Positions 1 through 8,740 of a stretch of DNA of 43,774 nt are shown here, piece after piece (the stretch's first letter is position 1; the number at the start of each line of letters is the position of its first letter). The notes below the pieces were generated by a model, which saw only the letters and a list, made by a program, of their open reading frames with translations, was not told where the DNA came from and did not search any database. The position numbers and the translations under genes were made by a program. The stretch comes from Lachnospiraceae bacterium (lineage in GTDB: Bacteria; Bacillota; Clostridia; Lachnospirales; Lachnospiraceae), in assembly GCA_014804445.1 (NCBI GenBank), contig JAAUZU010000012.1:125776-169549 (forward strand). Direction: 5' to 3'.

Positions 1-755
1 TCTACCCTGTTATCCGCAATCTTTAAGTCTGTGACCTGACTCTTAAAATGAATCTCACCGCCAAGCCGTATGATTTCGGCGCGCATATTTTTCACAACGC
101 TGCGCAGGATATCCGTGCCGATATGGGGTTTGTTGTCAAATAAGATTTCCTCTGGCGCGCCAAACGCTACAAAAAGACGGAGAACCTCCCTGTTTCTTCC
201 GTGGGTATCCTTTACCAGCGTATTGAGCTTGCCGTCAGAAAAAGTCCCTGCTCCGCCCTCGCCAAACTGTACGTTGGACTCCGGATTTAAGCAGCCGCCC
301 GCCCAGAACGCTTCCACATCCTTTTGCCGCTCATCCACATCCTTTCCCCGCTCCAGCAAAATCGGCTCATACCCTTCCCTTGCCAGAAAATAAGCGCAGA
401 ACAGACCGGCAGGACCCATCCCCACCACAATGGGACGTTCTTTTCTGCCTTCCGTCCTTTTTACGGGGAATATGTAGTCCTGCGGCTGTTGTAAAGATAT
501 AAAATGCTTCCCCGCGGCTATCCGGCCGCTCCGCCCTTTTGCAAGGCGCTTCCACACTGCCGCTTCCTTTTTGGTTTCTACATCTATGATATAGCTGTAG
601 AATAAATCAGGCTTTTTTCGCGCATCCAAAGAGCGCTTCACAATATGCAGGGAAAGAAGATCCTGTAACTGTATTTTTAAAATGCCGGAGGCCTCCTGAT
701 ACAAAAACTTCTCCTTCTGCTCCGGTCTTAGTTTTATCTGTTCAATGCGAATCAT
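1..755 (-). CDS. FAD-dependent dehydrogenase, COG2509-like (partial, C-terminus beyond window)
   Basis: A reading frame starts with ATG at 755 and stays open to base 1, giving about 251 residues of the N-terminal part. A dinucleotide-binding glycine motif (VVGMGPAGLFCAYFLAREG) lies near residues 108-126, followed by QFGEGGAGTFSDGKLNT near residue 170. Both are typical of the large uncharacterised FAD-dependent dehydrogenases of COG2509. An N-terminal region of about 100 residues precedes the FAD domain, as in that family. The start overlaps the last 14 bases of the upstream flavoprotein gene, so the two are probably translationally coupled. The substrate of this family is unknown. Family placement rests on motifs, and the C-terminal domain cannot be judged here. 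Confidence 0.85.
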   Translation of the reverse strand, partial: MIRIEQIKLRPEQKEKFLYQEASGILKIQLQDLLSLHIVKRSLDARKKPDLFYSYIIDVETKKEAAVWKRLAKGRSGRIAAGKHFISLQQPQDYIFPVKRTEGRKERPIVVGMGPAGLFCAYFLAREGYEPILLERGKDVDERQKDVEAFWAGGCLNPESNVQFGEGGAGTFSDGKLNTLVKDTHGRNREVLRLFVAFGAPEEILFDNKPHIGTDILRSVVKNMRAEIIRLGGEIHFKSQVTDLKIADNRV

Positions 756-1989
756 TCGGTTCTCCTTTTGTGGCGCTTTTTCCCGCCACATAGCCGGACG
801 CCCATGCCCACTGCAAATTGTATCCGCCGCAGACACCGTCCACGTCTAACATTTCCCCCGCCATATACAGGTTTTTCCAAAAAAGGGACTCCAGAGAAGG
901 GGAAACCTCCCGCAGGGGAATCCCGCCTGCGCAGACCTGCGCCTGCTCAAAAGGACAATAGCCGCTTATGGAGAGCACCAGCCGCCTGCAAAGGGAAAAT
1001 ACGATGTCAATTTTTGCTTCTTCTGCACGCTTATAGGAATCCGTTGGCTTTAAGCCCGCCAGTTTGATAAATAGCAGCATCAGCTTTTTATTGAGCATGC
1101 CCGTGAAAAACTCCTCCACAGTTTCAGCCAGACTGCCGGTTTTTCTTCTCTTTATGAAATCTGCATAGGCATCGGCGGAATACCCCGGCAGGCAGTCTAT
1201 GTACATTTCCATTTTCTTTTTCTGCAAAAGACCGTACGCTGCCATTCTGCTCAACTGGAATACCACAATGCCGGAAATACCGTACTCCGTAAACTGCAGT
1301 TCACCGCGCTCTTTTGCAACCGGCTTTCTGTTTTCCACAAGCGTAAGCCTTGCCTCCGTGCGCACGCCGGCACATGCTTTCAGATAAGTCTCGCTGCAAT
1401 GAAGCTGTACAAGGGCGGGGACTACCGGTGTCAGCGTATGTCCCGCCAAAGCGGCAAGCCGGTATCCGTCGCCATTCGAACCGGTTTTGGGCGCCGCCTT
1501 TCCTCCACAAGCAATAATCACCCTGTCATATGCCTGCCTTTCGTTTTGCGTATCCACCCTGATCCTGCCGTCCTTTTCTCTTGCGATATGTAAAACAGGA
1601 CAGTCTGTCCGCACCGATACCTTTTCCTTTTTCAGCAAAAGCCGCAAAGTATCCAGTACGGTGGATGCCTGTCCTGAGGCCGGATAGAGATAGCCGTTTT
1701 TGTCTTTTACCATCATGCCTGCCTCTTCAAAAAAGGCGACTGCAGCTTCGGTATCAAATTCGGAAAGAATCTGCCATGCCCGTTCCCTGTCCTCACCATG
1801 GTAACACTCTATGCGCAAATCTCTGTTGGAAAAATTACATTTGCCGTTGCCTGTAGCAAGCAGTTTTTTTCCTACTCTTTCATTTTTTTCATAAAGAAAA
1901 ACCGCCGCGCCCTTTCTTGCGGCGGTAATCGCAGCCATCATGCCGGCGGCGCCGCCGCCAATCACTGCAATTTTTACTTTCTTTTCCAT
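742..1989 (-). CDS. NAD(P)/FAD-dependent oxidoreductase of the HI0933/YhiN (BaiN-like) family
   Basis: This is a 415-residue flavoprotein. The N-terminal FAD-binding motif is GGGAAGMMAA (residues 11-20). The family signature KKLLATGNGKCNFSN follows at residues 41-55, and the C-terminal FAD-contact motif GEMLDVDGVCGGYNLQWAW lies near residues 378-396. Length and motif order match the HI0933/YhiN family, annotated in databases as aminoacetone-oxidase-like or BaiN. BaiN has been linked to bile-acid dehydroxylation in a gut clostridium, but most members have no proven substrate, so no specific reaction is claimed. An AGGAAGG sequence lies upstream of the ATG. The gene overlaps the next flavoprotein by 14 bases. 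Confidence 0.9.
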   Translation of the reverse strand: MEKKVKIAVIGGGAAGMMAAITAARKGAAVFLYEKNERVGKKLLATGNGKCNFSNRDLRIECYHGEDRERAWQILSEFDTEAAVAFFEEAGMMVKDKNGYLYPASGQASTVLDTLRLLLKKEKVSVRTDCPVLHIAREKDGRIRVDTQNERQAYDRVIIACGGKAAPKTGSNGDGYRLAALAGHTLTPVVPALVQLHCSETYLKACAGVRTEARLTLVENRKPVAKERGELQFTEYGISGIVVFQLSRMAAYGLLQKKKMEMYIDCLPGYSADAYADFIKRRKTGSLAETVEEFFTGMLNKKLMLLFIKLAGLKPTDSYKRAEEAKIDIVFSLCRRLVLSISGYCPFEQAQVCAGGIPLREVSPSLESLFWKNLYMAGEMLDVDGVCGGYNLQWAWASGYVAGKSATKGEPNDSH

Positions 1990-2016
1990 AGCTTTCGTCC
2001 TTCCTATTTATCCGCG

Positions 2017-2676
2017 CTAACTGGAATAGGTCTCCAAAAACTGATACAGTTCTGCCTCATCCTCGATAAACATGCCCTTGACCACCTGTGTCTGAACTGC
2101 TTCCGGCAGCGTCAGCGCTGAGATGCTTGTGTACATATAAATGGTTTCCCCATCGTCACAGTATACAACAATATTATTGTCCGCCACCTTTAAATAAAAG
2201 CTCTTTGTCGGTTCCACATAAGCATAATTCATACGGACCACCACACGGCTTGCCGAAAAGGAACGCACCTCCAGTCCGACAAACCCCCGCTCCTGTTCCG
2301 AAAGAGGCGGCGATGCGGCATAGAGCTCCATGGCCGTCACAAAAGCGTCCCGATCCATTCCCAGATATTTGGGCGGTATATTCCACACGGTTTCCACCAG
2401 CGTATCCCGTCTGGTATCATACTCTTCTACAATATACTCGGTGTCCGCATTAATCACTTCTTTTTTTTGCGATGCTGCTTCCACACTCTCTGCCGGCGGC
2501 TCATCTTCCTTTGGTGCAGCCGTCGCTTCCGCCTGCTGCATGGGAACGGGAACCTCTATATACTGTACCTGTCTCGGATAAAAATAATTGTTCAGCAAAA
2601 TGCCGATATATATGCCGGACCCAAACAGAATACAGGGATAAATAAAAAATAAACTGACACCCTTTAAAAATTTCAT
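2017..2676 (-). CDS. Membrane-anchored protein with a BofC-like C-terminal domain
   Basis: The chosen ATG at 2676 has GGAGG five bases upstream and is preferred to an in-frame start 12 bases earlier, giving 219 residues. One N-terminal membrane segment (about residues 4-25) is followed by a proline/glutamate/alanine-rich spacer (about 35-65), so the rest should lie outside the membrane. The C-terminal 70 residues (FYLKVADNNIVVYCDDGE, then YMYTSISALTLPEAVQ, ending YQFLETYSS) resemble the C-terminal domain of BofC, the forespore inhibitor of sigma-K processing in Bacillus. The resemblance is by eye. A sporulation role fits the nearby yqfC, yqfD and SpoVB-like genes but is inference. Confidence 0.7.
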   Translation of the reverse strand: MKFLKGVSLFFIYPCILFGSGIYIGILLNNYFYPRQVQYIEVPVPMQQAEATAAPKEDEPPAESVEAASQKKEVINADTEYIVEEYDTRRDTLVETVWNIPPKYLGMDRDAFVTAMELYAASPPLSEQERGFVGLEVRSFSASRVVVRMNYAYVEPTKSFYLKVADNNIVVYCDDGETIYMYTSISALTLPEAVQTQVVKGMFIEDEAELYQFLETYSS

Positions 2677-2748
2677 AGTAACCTCCAAGGCAGCGAACTT
2701 TTTCCTGCTCTTATCAGTATCAGCCTATCTTTTATTTTTATTCAATTT

Positions 2749-4353
2749 TTACAGAAGATGCAGCAAAATCCCTATTTTTTGTAAAATACTGCCGCCCGGC
2801 AGCACATCCAAATCCTCTTCCCTGATACAGCGCAGTACAAAGAGAAGAATCAGATAAACCACCCCGCCTAAAAGAATGCAGAACAAGGTTGACAGCGCAT
2901 CTCCGACTGCAGGCGCAATCACTTTATTCAGCAGGAAAATACAGATTCCGCTCACAAAAGCCGCAGCCGCCGGCAGTACAAGCAAAGTCAGCCATTTCGG
3001 ACTGCAGCGCAGGGCCTGCAGCAGAAAGAAGCCGTTTAAAAGGCAGTTTGCCGCCGTAAATACCAGCATGGCATATACCAGCGCAAGAATATTGCCCTCT
3101 AAAGCCTGCAGACCTATATTTGCCGCCAGTAAAAAGAGAATAAAGGAAATTAGTGTGTTTAACAGCACCGTTTTCATTCTCCCGATTCCTGTCAAAACAT
3201 CTGCGAAATAGATACCCATGGGCAAAAACAAAACCACGGCAAAACCGCTTCGCAGATAGCCGACTGCCTGCTCCCCTGCGTTTTTACCGAAAAATAACTG
3301 CTGCATGCCGGGCGCAAGCACAAGCAGAAACATGGCAAAGCAGGCTGACAGCAAAAACAACGCCTGCATACCGCCTGCCAGATAACTTCTCGCATTTTTG
3401 GACTCCTCTTTTCTGACAGAATAGAGAACCCTGTTTTCAACTCCGGCAACAGCAAAGAGCGCCAGCACGGAGAACAATCCGACAAGCGTCAGATACCTGC
3501 CATAGTATGCGCCGTAAGCCGAAAATGCAGCCAAATCGCCCTGCTCCTTATTTTGATAAAATACCATTCCTGCCATAACCGGAAGCCTGAAGAAAAACAG
3601 GATGCCGCTCATGGGAATCAGAGAAACCAGCAAAATCCGCAGCACTTCTATCCCATCCTCCGTCAGACGCATGCCGTCCCTGTTTCTTCTCCGCGCTCTT
3701 CTTTCCGCACTGATATAAATCGCAAACAAAAAGCAGAAAGAAAGCAGCAGCGCACAGGGAAAACCGATGGCTGCGCCGCTCGCGCCGTACATACCTGCAA
3801 ATTTTTCATTGTGTAAAAGCGCCGTTACTTTTTCGCCGTAATCATGCATCATGTGGGCAAACAAAAGCGAAAAAGACAGACAGAATATCTGCTTGATAAT
3901 ACCGAATATCATGGACGGCATAGCCGTTCCCATTCCTTGAAAATAGCCTTGCATCATAGCGCATAGAGACTGCAGGAAAAAAGCGGCGGCAAGTATTTTC
4001 AAAGTAAGCGCCGCTTCCGGCAGCTTACACAGCCCCATCAGGGAATCCGCCGACAAAAACAGAAAAAGGCTTCCCACTATGCCAATTACCAGACAGTATA
4101 TCAGTGCGGCTTTGGTCACCTTGCCCGCGTTTTTATACTGGCCCTTCATCATACGGCTCCGAATCAGCCGGGCCATACAGTCAGGTATTCCGGCAGTAAA
4201 AAGCATCTGCAGCAATATATATACTTCCAGGGCCGCGGCAAAGTATGCCATTCCCAGGTCACCAATCAGCCTTACCAGCATAATTGCAACAACAAATCCC
4301 AAAATTTTGCCCAGAATACCAACCTGCTTCTTTCTGATTTCCATTTGATTCAT
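2749..4353 (-). CDS. MATE/MurJ/SpoVB-like polysaccharide flippase family membrane protein
   Basis: The protein has 534 residues and is almost entirely hydrophobic, with about 14 predicted membrane segments, the layout of the MOP superfamily (polysaccharide transporters, SpoVB, MurJ). The start is set at the ATG at 4353, which has GGGAG five bases upstream. A start 12 bases earlier lies too close to its AGG. Members flip lipid-linked sugar precursors across the cytoplasmic membrane, and SpoVB-type members act in spore cortex formation. The N-terminus (KQVGILGKILGFVVAIMLVR) fits this group. The exact substrate cannot be read from sequence. The gene lies downstream of ybeY, separated by a hairpin-forming 57-base gap. 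Confidence 0.8.
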   Translation of the reverse strand: MNQMEIRKKQVGILGKILGFVVAIMLVRLIGDLGMAYFAAALEVYILLQMLFTAGIPDCMARLIRSRMMKGQYKNAGKVTKAALIYCLVIGIVGSLFLFLSADSLMGLCKLPEAALTLKILAAAFFLQSLCAMMQGYFQGMGTAMPSMIFGIIKQIFCLSFSLLFAHMMHDYGEKVTALLHNEKFAGMYGASGAAIGFPCALLLSFCFLFAIYISAERRARRRNRDGMRLTEDGIEVLRILLVSLIPMSGILFFFRLPVMAGMVFYQNKEQGDLAAFSAYGAYYGRYLTLVGLFSVLALFAVAGVENRVLYSVRKEESKNARSYLAGGMQALFLLSACFAMFLLVLAPGMQQLFFGKNAGEQAVGYLRSGFAVVLFLPMGIYFADVLTGIGRMKTVLLNTLISFILFLLAANIGLQALEGNILALVYAMLVFTAANCLLNGFFLLQALRCSPKWLTLLVLPAAAAFVSGICIFLLNKVIAPAVGDALSTLFCILLGGVVYLILLFVLRCIREEDLDVLPGGSILQKIGILLHLL

Positions 4354-4383
4354 ACTTACTCCCATCCTGCTTTGTACCTGCAG

Positions 4384-4410
4384 GCCGGCTTGTCTACAGA
4401 CAAATCCGGC
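4384..4410 (-). other. Hairpin between ybeY and the flippase gene
   Basis: Directly after the ybeY stop codon, GCCGG pairs with CCGGC and an inner TTGTC pairs with GACAA around a four-base loop. No T-run follows on the minus strand, so this is not a standard intrinsic terminator. It may act as an mRNA stability or processing element. Confidence 0.4.
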
Positions 4411-4914
4411 TCAGTTCTTTCGTGTAATGCCAAGTGACGTTAAAACGGCCTCCTGCTTTTCTTCCATCACTGCAGCTTCCGCCTGTTCCATATGGTCATA
4501 CCCGCACAGATGCAGCATACTGTGCGCAACCAGAAACGAAAATTCCCTCATTTCGGAATGATTGTACGCTGCCGCCTGCTCTTTTACCTTGTCCACTGAT
4601 ATGATAATATCGCCCAAAAGCAGTTCCCCGCTCTCAGGGTCAAAATAGTCCGCCTCATGTTCCATAAGCCCCGAAAAATCCGCCGGCTTTTCATAGTCCA
4701 CATTGGGAAAGGACAACACATCCGTTTCTTTATCAATCTGTCGAAACTGCGCATTATAGGTTCGGATTCCCTCATTGTCCGTAAGCAGAAGATTGACCTG
4801 CGCTTCATAAGGACAGTCTTCCATGCGCAGCACGGCTGCGATTACTTTGTCTGCTGTTTCTTTTATATCAAAGGGAAATTCTACTTCCGTTTCATTCTCA
4901 ATGTAAGAAGTCAT
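4411..4914 (-). CDS. ybeY: Endoribonuclease YbeY, rRNA maturation factor
   Basis: This 167-residue protein carries the zinc-binding signature HSMLHLCGYDH near residues 130-140 (His-x3-His-x5-His), diagnostic of the YbeY/UPF0054 family. The preceding conserved segment TDVLSFPNVDY and the GELLLGDIIIS strand are also family features. YbeY is a single-strand-specific metallo-RNase involved in 16S rRNA 3' end maturation and ribosome quality control in the cytoplasm. The start overlaps the end of the upstream PgpH-like gene by 17 bases. The order phoH, yqfF-type gene, ybeY is the classical Firmicutes arrangement. Confidence 0.97.
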   Translation of the reverse strand: MTSYIENETEVEFPFDIKETADKVIAAVLRMEDCPYEAQVNLLLTDNEGIRTYNAQFRQIDKETDVLSFPNVDYEKPADFSGLMEHEADYFDPESGELLLGDIIISVDKVKEQAAAYNHSEMREFSFLVAHSMLHLCGYDHMEQAEAAVMEEKQEAVLTSLGITRKN

Positions 4915-6100
4915 AATATAGCTTCCCCTCCTTAAAAATGGTTTTCATCCAGTTTAACTCCTCCATGGTTACAATGCAGTCCTTCAGCACACCTGACTCC
5001 ATCTTCCGTTTAAAAATCGTCTCAATAATCTTATCGTAATCCGGCTTCTCATTCTTTTTTACCTGCAGAATGGAGTTTATCACAGCATCCGACATCAGAA
5101 GTACCACTGTTTCCTTCTGCCTTATGGGGACTGTTTTATCCAGAAATTCACGTAATATACGTACTGCTTCCGGCGGGAAGGCATGCTCAGCAGCAATCTC
5201 CGACACCACCTCCCATGTATTTTCCCCTCGCAGAATCCCGATACGGCGATAATAGCCGCCGGTTTTTGAGGCATTAACATCAAGGGAAAGCGTCTGGGAA
5301 ATTCTTTCACAGAAATGCGCCGTGTGTACCGCCTGATAGTATTCTTTCTTTGACTTCTCCTTCAATTCTACCAGAAGCGTATATTCCTGGTCATTGATTT
5401 CCATATATTTGTTCCTGTGTTTATAAATCACAAGGGCGGAAAAAACTCTGAGTATAATCAGAAGCAGCACAAGACAGGCAATCACATTGATGAGCGGAAT
5501 CAAAAACAACTCCGGCTTTAAGGTTTCATTGGCGTACAACACCACACATGCTGTTTCCCCTGTCAAAAGAAACATCAGGGAAACAGCTACCGGTATCCCG
5601 ATTTTGTAGGCTTCATTTAATCCTTTGAAAAGACTTGCACCGGCAAAACCACAGACAAAATACAGAATGAAAATTTCCGCGCCGTTTCCTGAGAGAAGTA
5701 TGGAAACGGCAAGCAGAATGGTTCCTGCACAAATACCGATCTGCAGATTGGAAAAAAGCGTAAGAAACACAAAGACCGCCAGATAAGGCCAGCCGGCCGC
5801 CGGCAGATACGCAATTGCAAACGCAAATGCCAGGCAAATCAAATAGACCGCCATAAAGCGAAGCATATGCTCTCCGTTATCATATTCGAAGAGGCTGCCT
5901 GCCTTTGCCTGCGCCATAAAAAGCAGCACAGTAAAAACGCCGATGCCGCTCATCACCGTATTGCGGATCACATCCGCACCGTCGAGCCCTTTCAGATAGC
6001 TGAATACACACACCGAAAGCACGGTGGCTGAAAACATGACTGCTGCAGACAGGCATATATTTTTTCCGTATTTCAGTTTATCTTTTGCTATTTTTTCCAT
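4898..6100 (-). CDS. Shortened PgpH/YqfF-type membrane protein with a degenerate HD domain
   Basis: The protein has 400 residues. Its N-terminal half (to about residue 225) contains six or seven membrane segments, and the C-terminal part (about 240-400) resembles the HD phosphohydrolase domain of PgpH/YqfF, the c-di-AMP phosphodiesterase normally encoded between phoH and ybeY. PgpH proteins are usually around 700 residues with a large extracytoplasmic domain before the seven membrane segments, and that domain is absent here. The expected metal-binding His in the YHHS-type motif reads YYQA, and the HD pair in GxYHDIGKM reads GYYRRIGIL. The later LLMSDAV segment keeps the Asp-containing helix. 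The fold and position suggest homology, and the missing residues suggest no phosphodiesterase activity. It overlaps phoH by 23 bases and ybeY by 17. Confidence 0.75.
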   Translation of the reverse strand: MEKIAKDKLKYGKNICLSAAVMFSATVLSVCVFSYLKGLDGADVIRNTVMSGIGVFTVLLFMAQAKAGSLFEYDNGEHMLRFMAVYLICLAFAFAIAYLPAAGWPYLAVFVFLTLFSNLQIGICAGTILLAVSILLSGNGAEIFILYFVCGFAGASLFKGLNEAYKIGIPVAVSLMFLLTGETACVVLYANETLKPELFLIPLINVIACLVLLLIILRVFSALVIYKHRNKYMEINDQEYTLLVELKEKSKKEYYQAVHTAHFCERISQTLSLDVNASKTGGYYRRIGILRGENTWEVVSEIAAEHAFPPEAVRILREFLDKTVPIRQKETVVLLMSDAVINSILQVKKNEKPDYDKIIETIFKRKMESGVLKDCIVTMEELNWMKTIFKEGKLYYDFLH

Positions 6101-7100
6101 TTTTCCGGTTTTCCCTGTTTTTCATTTTGTCCTGATGCCGCTTTTCACTTTCTTCGTAATCATCGTATGCCTTTACAATCTTCTGTACGAGTGGATGCCT
6201 TACCACATCGCGGCTTGTCAGATTACAAAACGCAATGTCCTCTATATTTTTGAGCACCCTCGCCGCCACGTCAAGTCCCGAGCGGGTTCCCTGCGGCAAA
6301 TCCTTCTGGGAAGCGTCTCCCGTCACAATCACCTTGGAGCCAAAACCGATTCTGGTTAAGAACATCTTCATCTGCGCCGGTGTGGTATTCTGCGCCTCAT
6401 CTAAAATAATATAGGCGTTGTCCAGCGTGCGCCCGCGCATATAGGCAAGGGGCGCAACCTCAATCAGTCCCTTCTCCATATTTTTGGCAAAGCTCTCCGG
6501 CCCCATAATCTGATGCAGGGCGTCATAAAGCGGACGAAGATACGGGTCAACCTTGCTCTGCAAATCGCCGGGCAGAAAGCCCAGCTTTTCCCCTGCTTCT
6601 ATGGCCGGCCTCGTCAGGATGATACGGCTCACCTCGTCGCTTTTAAAAGCGGTAATTGCCATCGCCATCGCCAGATAAGTTTTTCCCGTTCCGGCGGGTC
6701 CAAGGCCAAATACAATCATATTGTTTTTGATGGCGTCTACATACTGTTTCTGCCCCAGCGTTTTGGGCTTAATCGGTTTGCCGCTTATGGTATGGCATAT
6801 TACCTCCTTGTCGATTTCCACAAGGCTTTCTTCTTTTTCTTCCTGTCCTAAACTGATTGCGTAATCCACTTTCTGCTCCTCTATCTCGCTGCCGCGGGCG
6901 GAGACCTCGGAAAGCTGCGACAATATGCTGACGCACCGCTTTACCTGCGCTTCTTCTCCTGTTACCCTGACCGCGCCGTTCCTGTCTACAATGGTTACCT
7001 GAAAGTCTGTTTCCAGCTTTTTCAAATACCTGTCATTCTGCCCGAAAATTTTCTGCATATGCTCTGCGGGCATATCCATGGTATAGGTTGTTACACTCAT
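6078..7100 (-). CDS. phoH: PhoH-like P-loop ATPase
   Basis: The chosen ATG at 7100 gives 340 residues, starting MSVTTYTMDMPAEH, with GGAG eight bases upstream. A longer frame start 81 bases earlier would run into the yqfD gene. Walker A is GLGPAGTGKT (near residue 132) and Walker B is ILDEAQN (near 232), followed by the sensor stretch KVIVTGDASQKDLP. An N-terminal KH-like region precedes the ATPase core. PhoH family proteins are cytoplasmic ATPases of uncertain role, thought to act in RNA metabolism because of their constant linkage to ybeY. The basic C-terminal tail (KNRENRKNGKNSKR) overlaps the next gene. Confidence 0.95.
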   Translation of the reverse strand: MSVTTYTMDMPAEHMQKIFGQNDRYLKKLETDFQVTIVDRNGAVRVTGEEAQVKRCVSILSQLSEVSARGSEIEEQKVDYAISLGQEEKEESLVEIDKEVICHTISGKPIKPKTLGQKQYVDAIKNNMIVFGLGPAGTGKTYLAMAMAITAFKSDEVSRIILTRPAIEAGEKLGFLPGDLQSKVDPYLRPLYDALHQIMGPESFAKNMEKGLIEVAPLAYMRGRTLDNAYIILDEAQNTTPAQMKMFLTRIGFGSKVIVTGDASQKDLPQGTRSGLDVAARVLKNIEDIAFCNLTSRDVVRHPLVQKIVKAYDDYEESEKRHQDKMKNRENRKNGKNSKR

Positions 7101-7104
7101 TTTG

Positions 7105-8331
7105 TTACTCCGATTCCGTAGTTTGGGCAGGCGGTTCCCCTTCTGTTTCCGTAAAAGGAAGCTCTGTGCCGATTTTTTCACGCACTGTCAACTCTCCTTC
7201 CAATATCCAGATACCGCTGCCAGTATCTATTTTAACATTTTTTTCAATAATTTGTACCCCTTTTTCCTCTAAATCCGAAAGAAATATCAAATATTTTTCT
7301 TTTAACAGCTCTTCCGCCTCCTCAAGCGTATAGGCACGCTCCGTATTCTGGTATTCCCGATAGGTATAAGTACCAAACGAAAAAGGAAGTGTCAGCCCTT
7401 CAAGCGGACTGATTTTCCGAGTCTGAATCACGGTATCGTAGTAGGTAAAATGGGGTGCGCCGCCGAATATAATATCTTTTCCGCCCACCGTAATATAATA
7501 TTTTTTCACTTCTCTTCCGGTATATACTTTTTCTATGTAATAAAACGGCAGTACCTCGTAGACAGGACGGATTCTCTCCACGTAAATATCTGCATCTGAA
7601 CGGGTATACTGGTAATGGCGTATGGTGGCATCTTCATTATAGACCGGCACCCTGCCGGAAACCAGAAGTGTTCCCATTTCCACGCTGTCCCCGATTTTCA
7701 CCATGGGCACGCCGGAACGGACAATCATGGATACGATAACACCTTCCTTTTCCGCATACAAATCAGAAGTTATATCCTCCTGCACGGGAGACAATATGGC
7801 ATCGCTTTCCTTTACCGATATCATCAGGCTTGTGCCTGACAGCTTAACGGAAGTCCAGGTTATCTCCCCAAACTCTCTTCTGATATCCTTCTCGAGCTGC
7901 TCGATATCCACGCTGCCGCTTCTGACTCCCACATAAACTCCGTTTTCCTTGAGAAAATCCGTGAATACTTCATCGGTAATGGCAATATTGCCGTCAATTT
8001 TTATTTCCCAAATATAGAGGGAGGACCAGAACCAGAAGAGACAGGCTGCGCACAACCCTGCGATAAAGACCTTGCGGGCAAATATCTTCGGTATCAAAAA
8101 GGGCAGTCCAAATCTTTTCAGAATGACTACCCTGGTTTTGGTTTTCCGTGCAATGCTTTTTAACTGTCTGAAACCGGCAAGACTGATGCACATATAGTAA
8201 GTGTCCCCGTCCCGCCTGATGTCCCACAACAGAATATTCTTGTTGCTGCACAGATTTAAAAACCGTTCGGGGGCAAATCCCCAGATTTTAATCTGCACGT
8301 AACCTCTTATAAATTTCAGTATTCCAATCAC
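7105..8331 (-). CDS. yqfD: Sporulation protein YqfD
   Basis: The protein has 408 residues from a GTG at 8331, which has AAGGAG eight bases upstream. A TTG six bases earlier lies too close to that site. The sequence shows a cytoplasmic N-terminal domain, one membrane segment near residues 85-108 (GLCAACLFWFWSSLYIW) and a long extracytoplasmic part, matching YqfD, which is required for efficient sporulation in Bacillus and expressed in the mother cell. It follows yqfC by a few bases and precedes phoH by four, so yqfC-yqfD-phoH form one transcription unit as in other spore formers. The C-terminal tail (FTETEGEPPAQTTESE) is acidic and low in complexity. Confidence 0.93.
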   Translation of the reverse strand: MIGILKFIRGYVQIKIWGFAPERFLNLCSNKNILLWDIRRDGDTYYMCISLAGFRQLKSIARKTKTRVVILKRFGLPFLIPKIFARKVFIAGLCAACLFWFWSSLYIWEIKIDGNIAITDEVFTDFLKENGVYVGVRSGSVDIEQLEKDIRREFGEITWTSVKLSGTSLMISVKESDAILSPVQEDITSDLYAEKEGVIVSMIVRSGVPMVKIGDSVEMGTLLVSGRVPVYNEDATIRHYQYTRSDADIYVERIRPVYEVLPFYYIEKVYTGREVKKYYITVGGKDIIFGGAPHFTYYDTVIQTRKISPLEGLTLPFSFGTYTYREYQNTERAYTLEEAEELLKEKYLIFLSDLEEKGVQIIEKNVKIDTGSGIWILEGELTVREKIGTELPFTETEGEPPAQTTESE

Positions 8332-8343
8332 AGACAACGCTCC

Positions 8344-8643
8344 TTATTCGAATATTACACTCGTAATACATCCCCCGATTTTCATGTCTTCATTGGTATA
8401 ATATTCAATCACAAGTCCCGTGCCTGTAAATCGCACCTGTCCCGTTTTGGTCTGCAGCAGAATACAGGTATCGGTATACTCCAGTATTCCCCTGTAATTT
8501 TCTATAAAAGCTTCCCTGTTTCCCGTCATGGACAGCATAAACGCCCCCATCATCATATCTTTGGGAAGTTTTAAGGATTCCACAAGCAGTTCTTTTCTTG
8601 ATTCTTTTTGTACGGCAGTGTTTTTCAGCATTTTCTTTTTCAT
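8344..8643 (-). CDS. yqfC: YabP/YqfC family sporulation protein
   Basis: This is a 99-residue protein. The conserved core KLPKDMMMGAFMLSMTGN, followed by a GILEYTDTCILLQTKTG strand region, matches the YabP/YqfC family, small sporulation proteins made in the mother cell. It sits immediately before yqfD, the conserved arrangement. No clear ribosome binding site precedes the ATG at 8643. An in-frame ATG three codons downstream (8634) is preceded only by an A-rich run, so the start is uncertain by a few residues. Confidence 0.92.
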   Translation of the reverse strand: MKKKMLKNTAVQKESRKELLVESLKLPKDMMMGAFMLSMTGNREAFIENYRGILEYTDTCILLQTKTGQVRFTGTGLVIEYYTNEDMKIGGCITSVIFE

Positions 8644-8715
8644 ACTATACTATATTCTGCCGCCTGCCTGCTGATACCTGTCTTTTTTTCTGCCTGAGCG
8701 AAAACGTCGTCACCT

Positions 8716-8740
8716 GCTGTTTCCGTTACGGAAAATCAGC
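8716..8740 (-). other. Hairpin at the end of pdp
   Basis: GCTG-TTTCCG-TTA-CGGAAA-AT-CAGC can fold back on itself and covers the stop codon of the phosphorylase gene. No T-run follows on the minus strand, so termination here would be weak. It may mark the border between the nucleoside gene and the sporulation block. Confidence 0.35.

Noticed and set aside
8644..8735. Sigma-E-type promoter for yqfC
   Set aside because: The gene is expected to be sporulation-controlled, but no convincing -10/-35 pair could be read in the gap.
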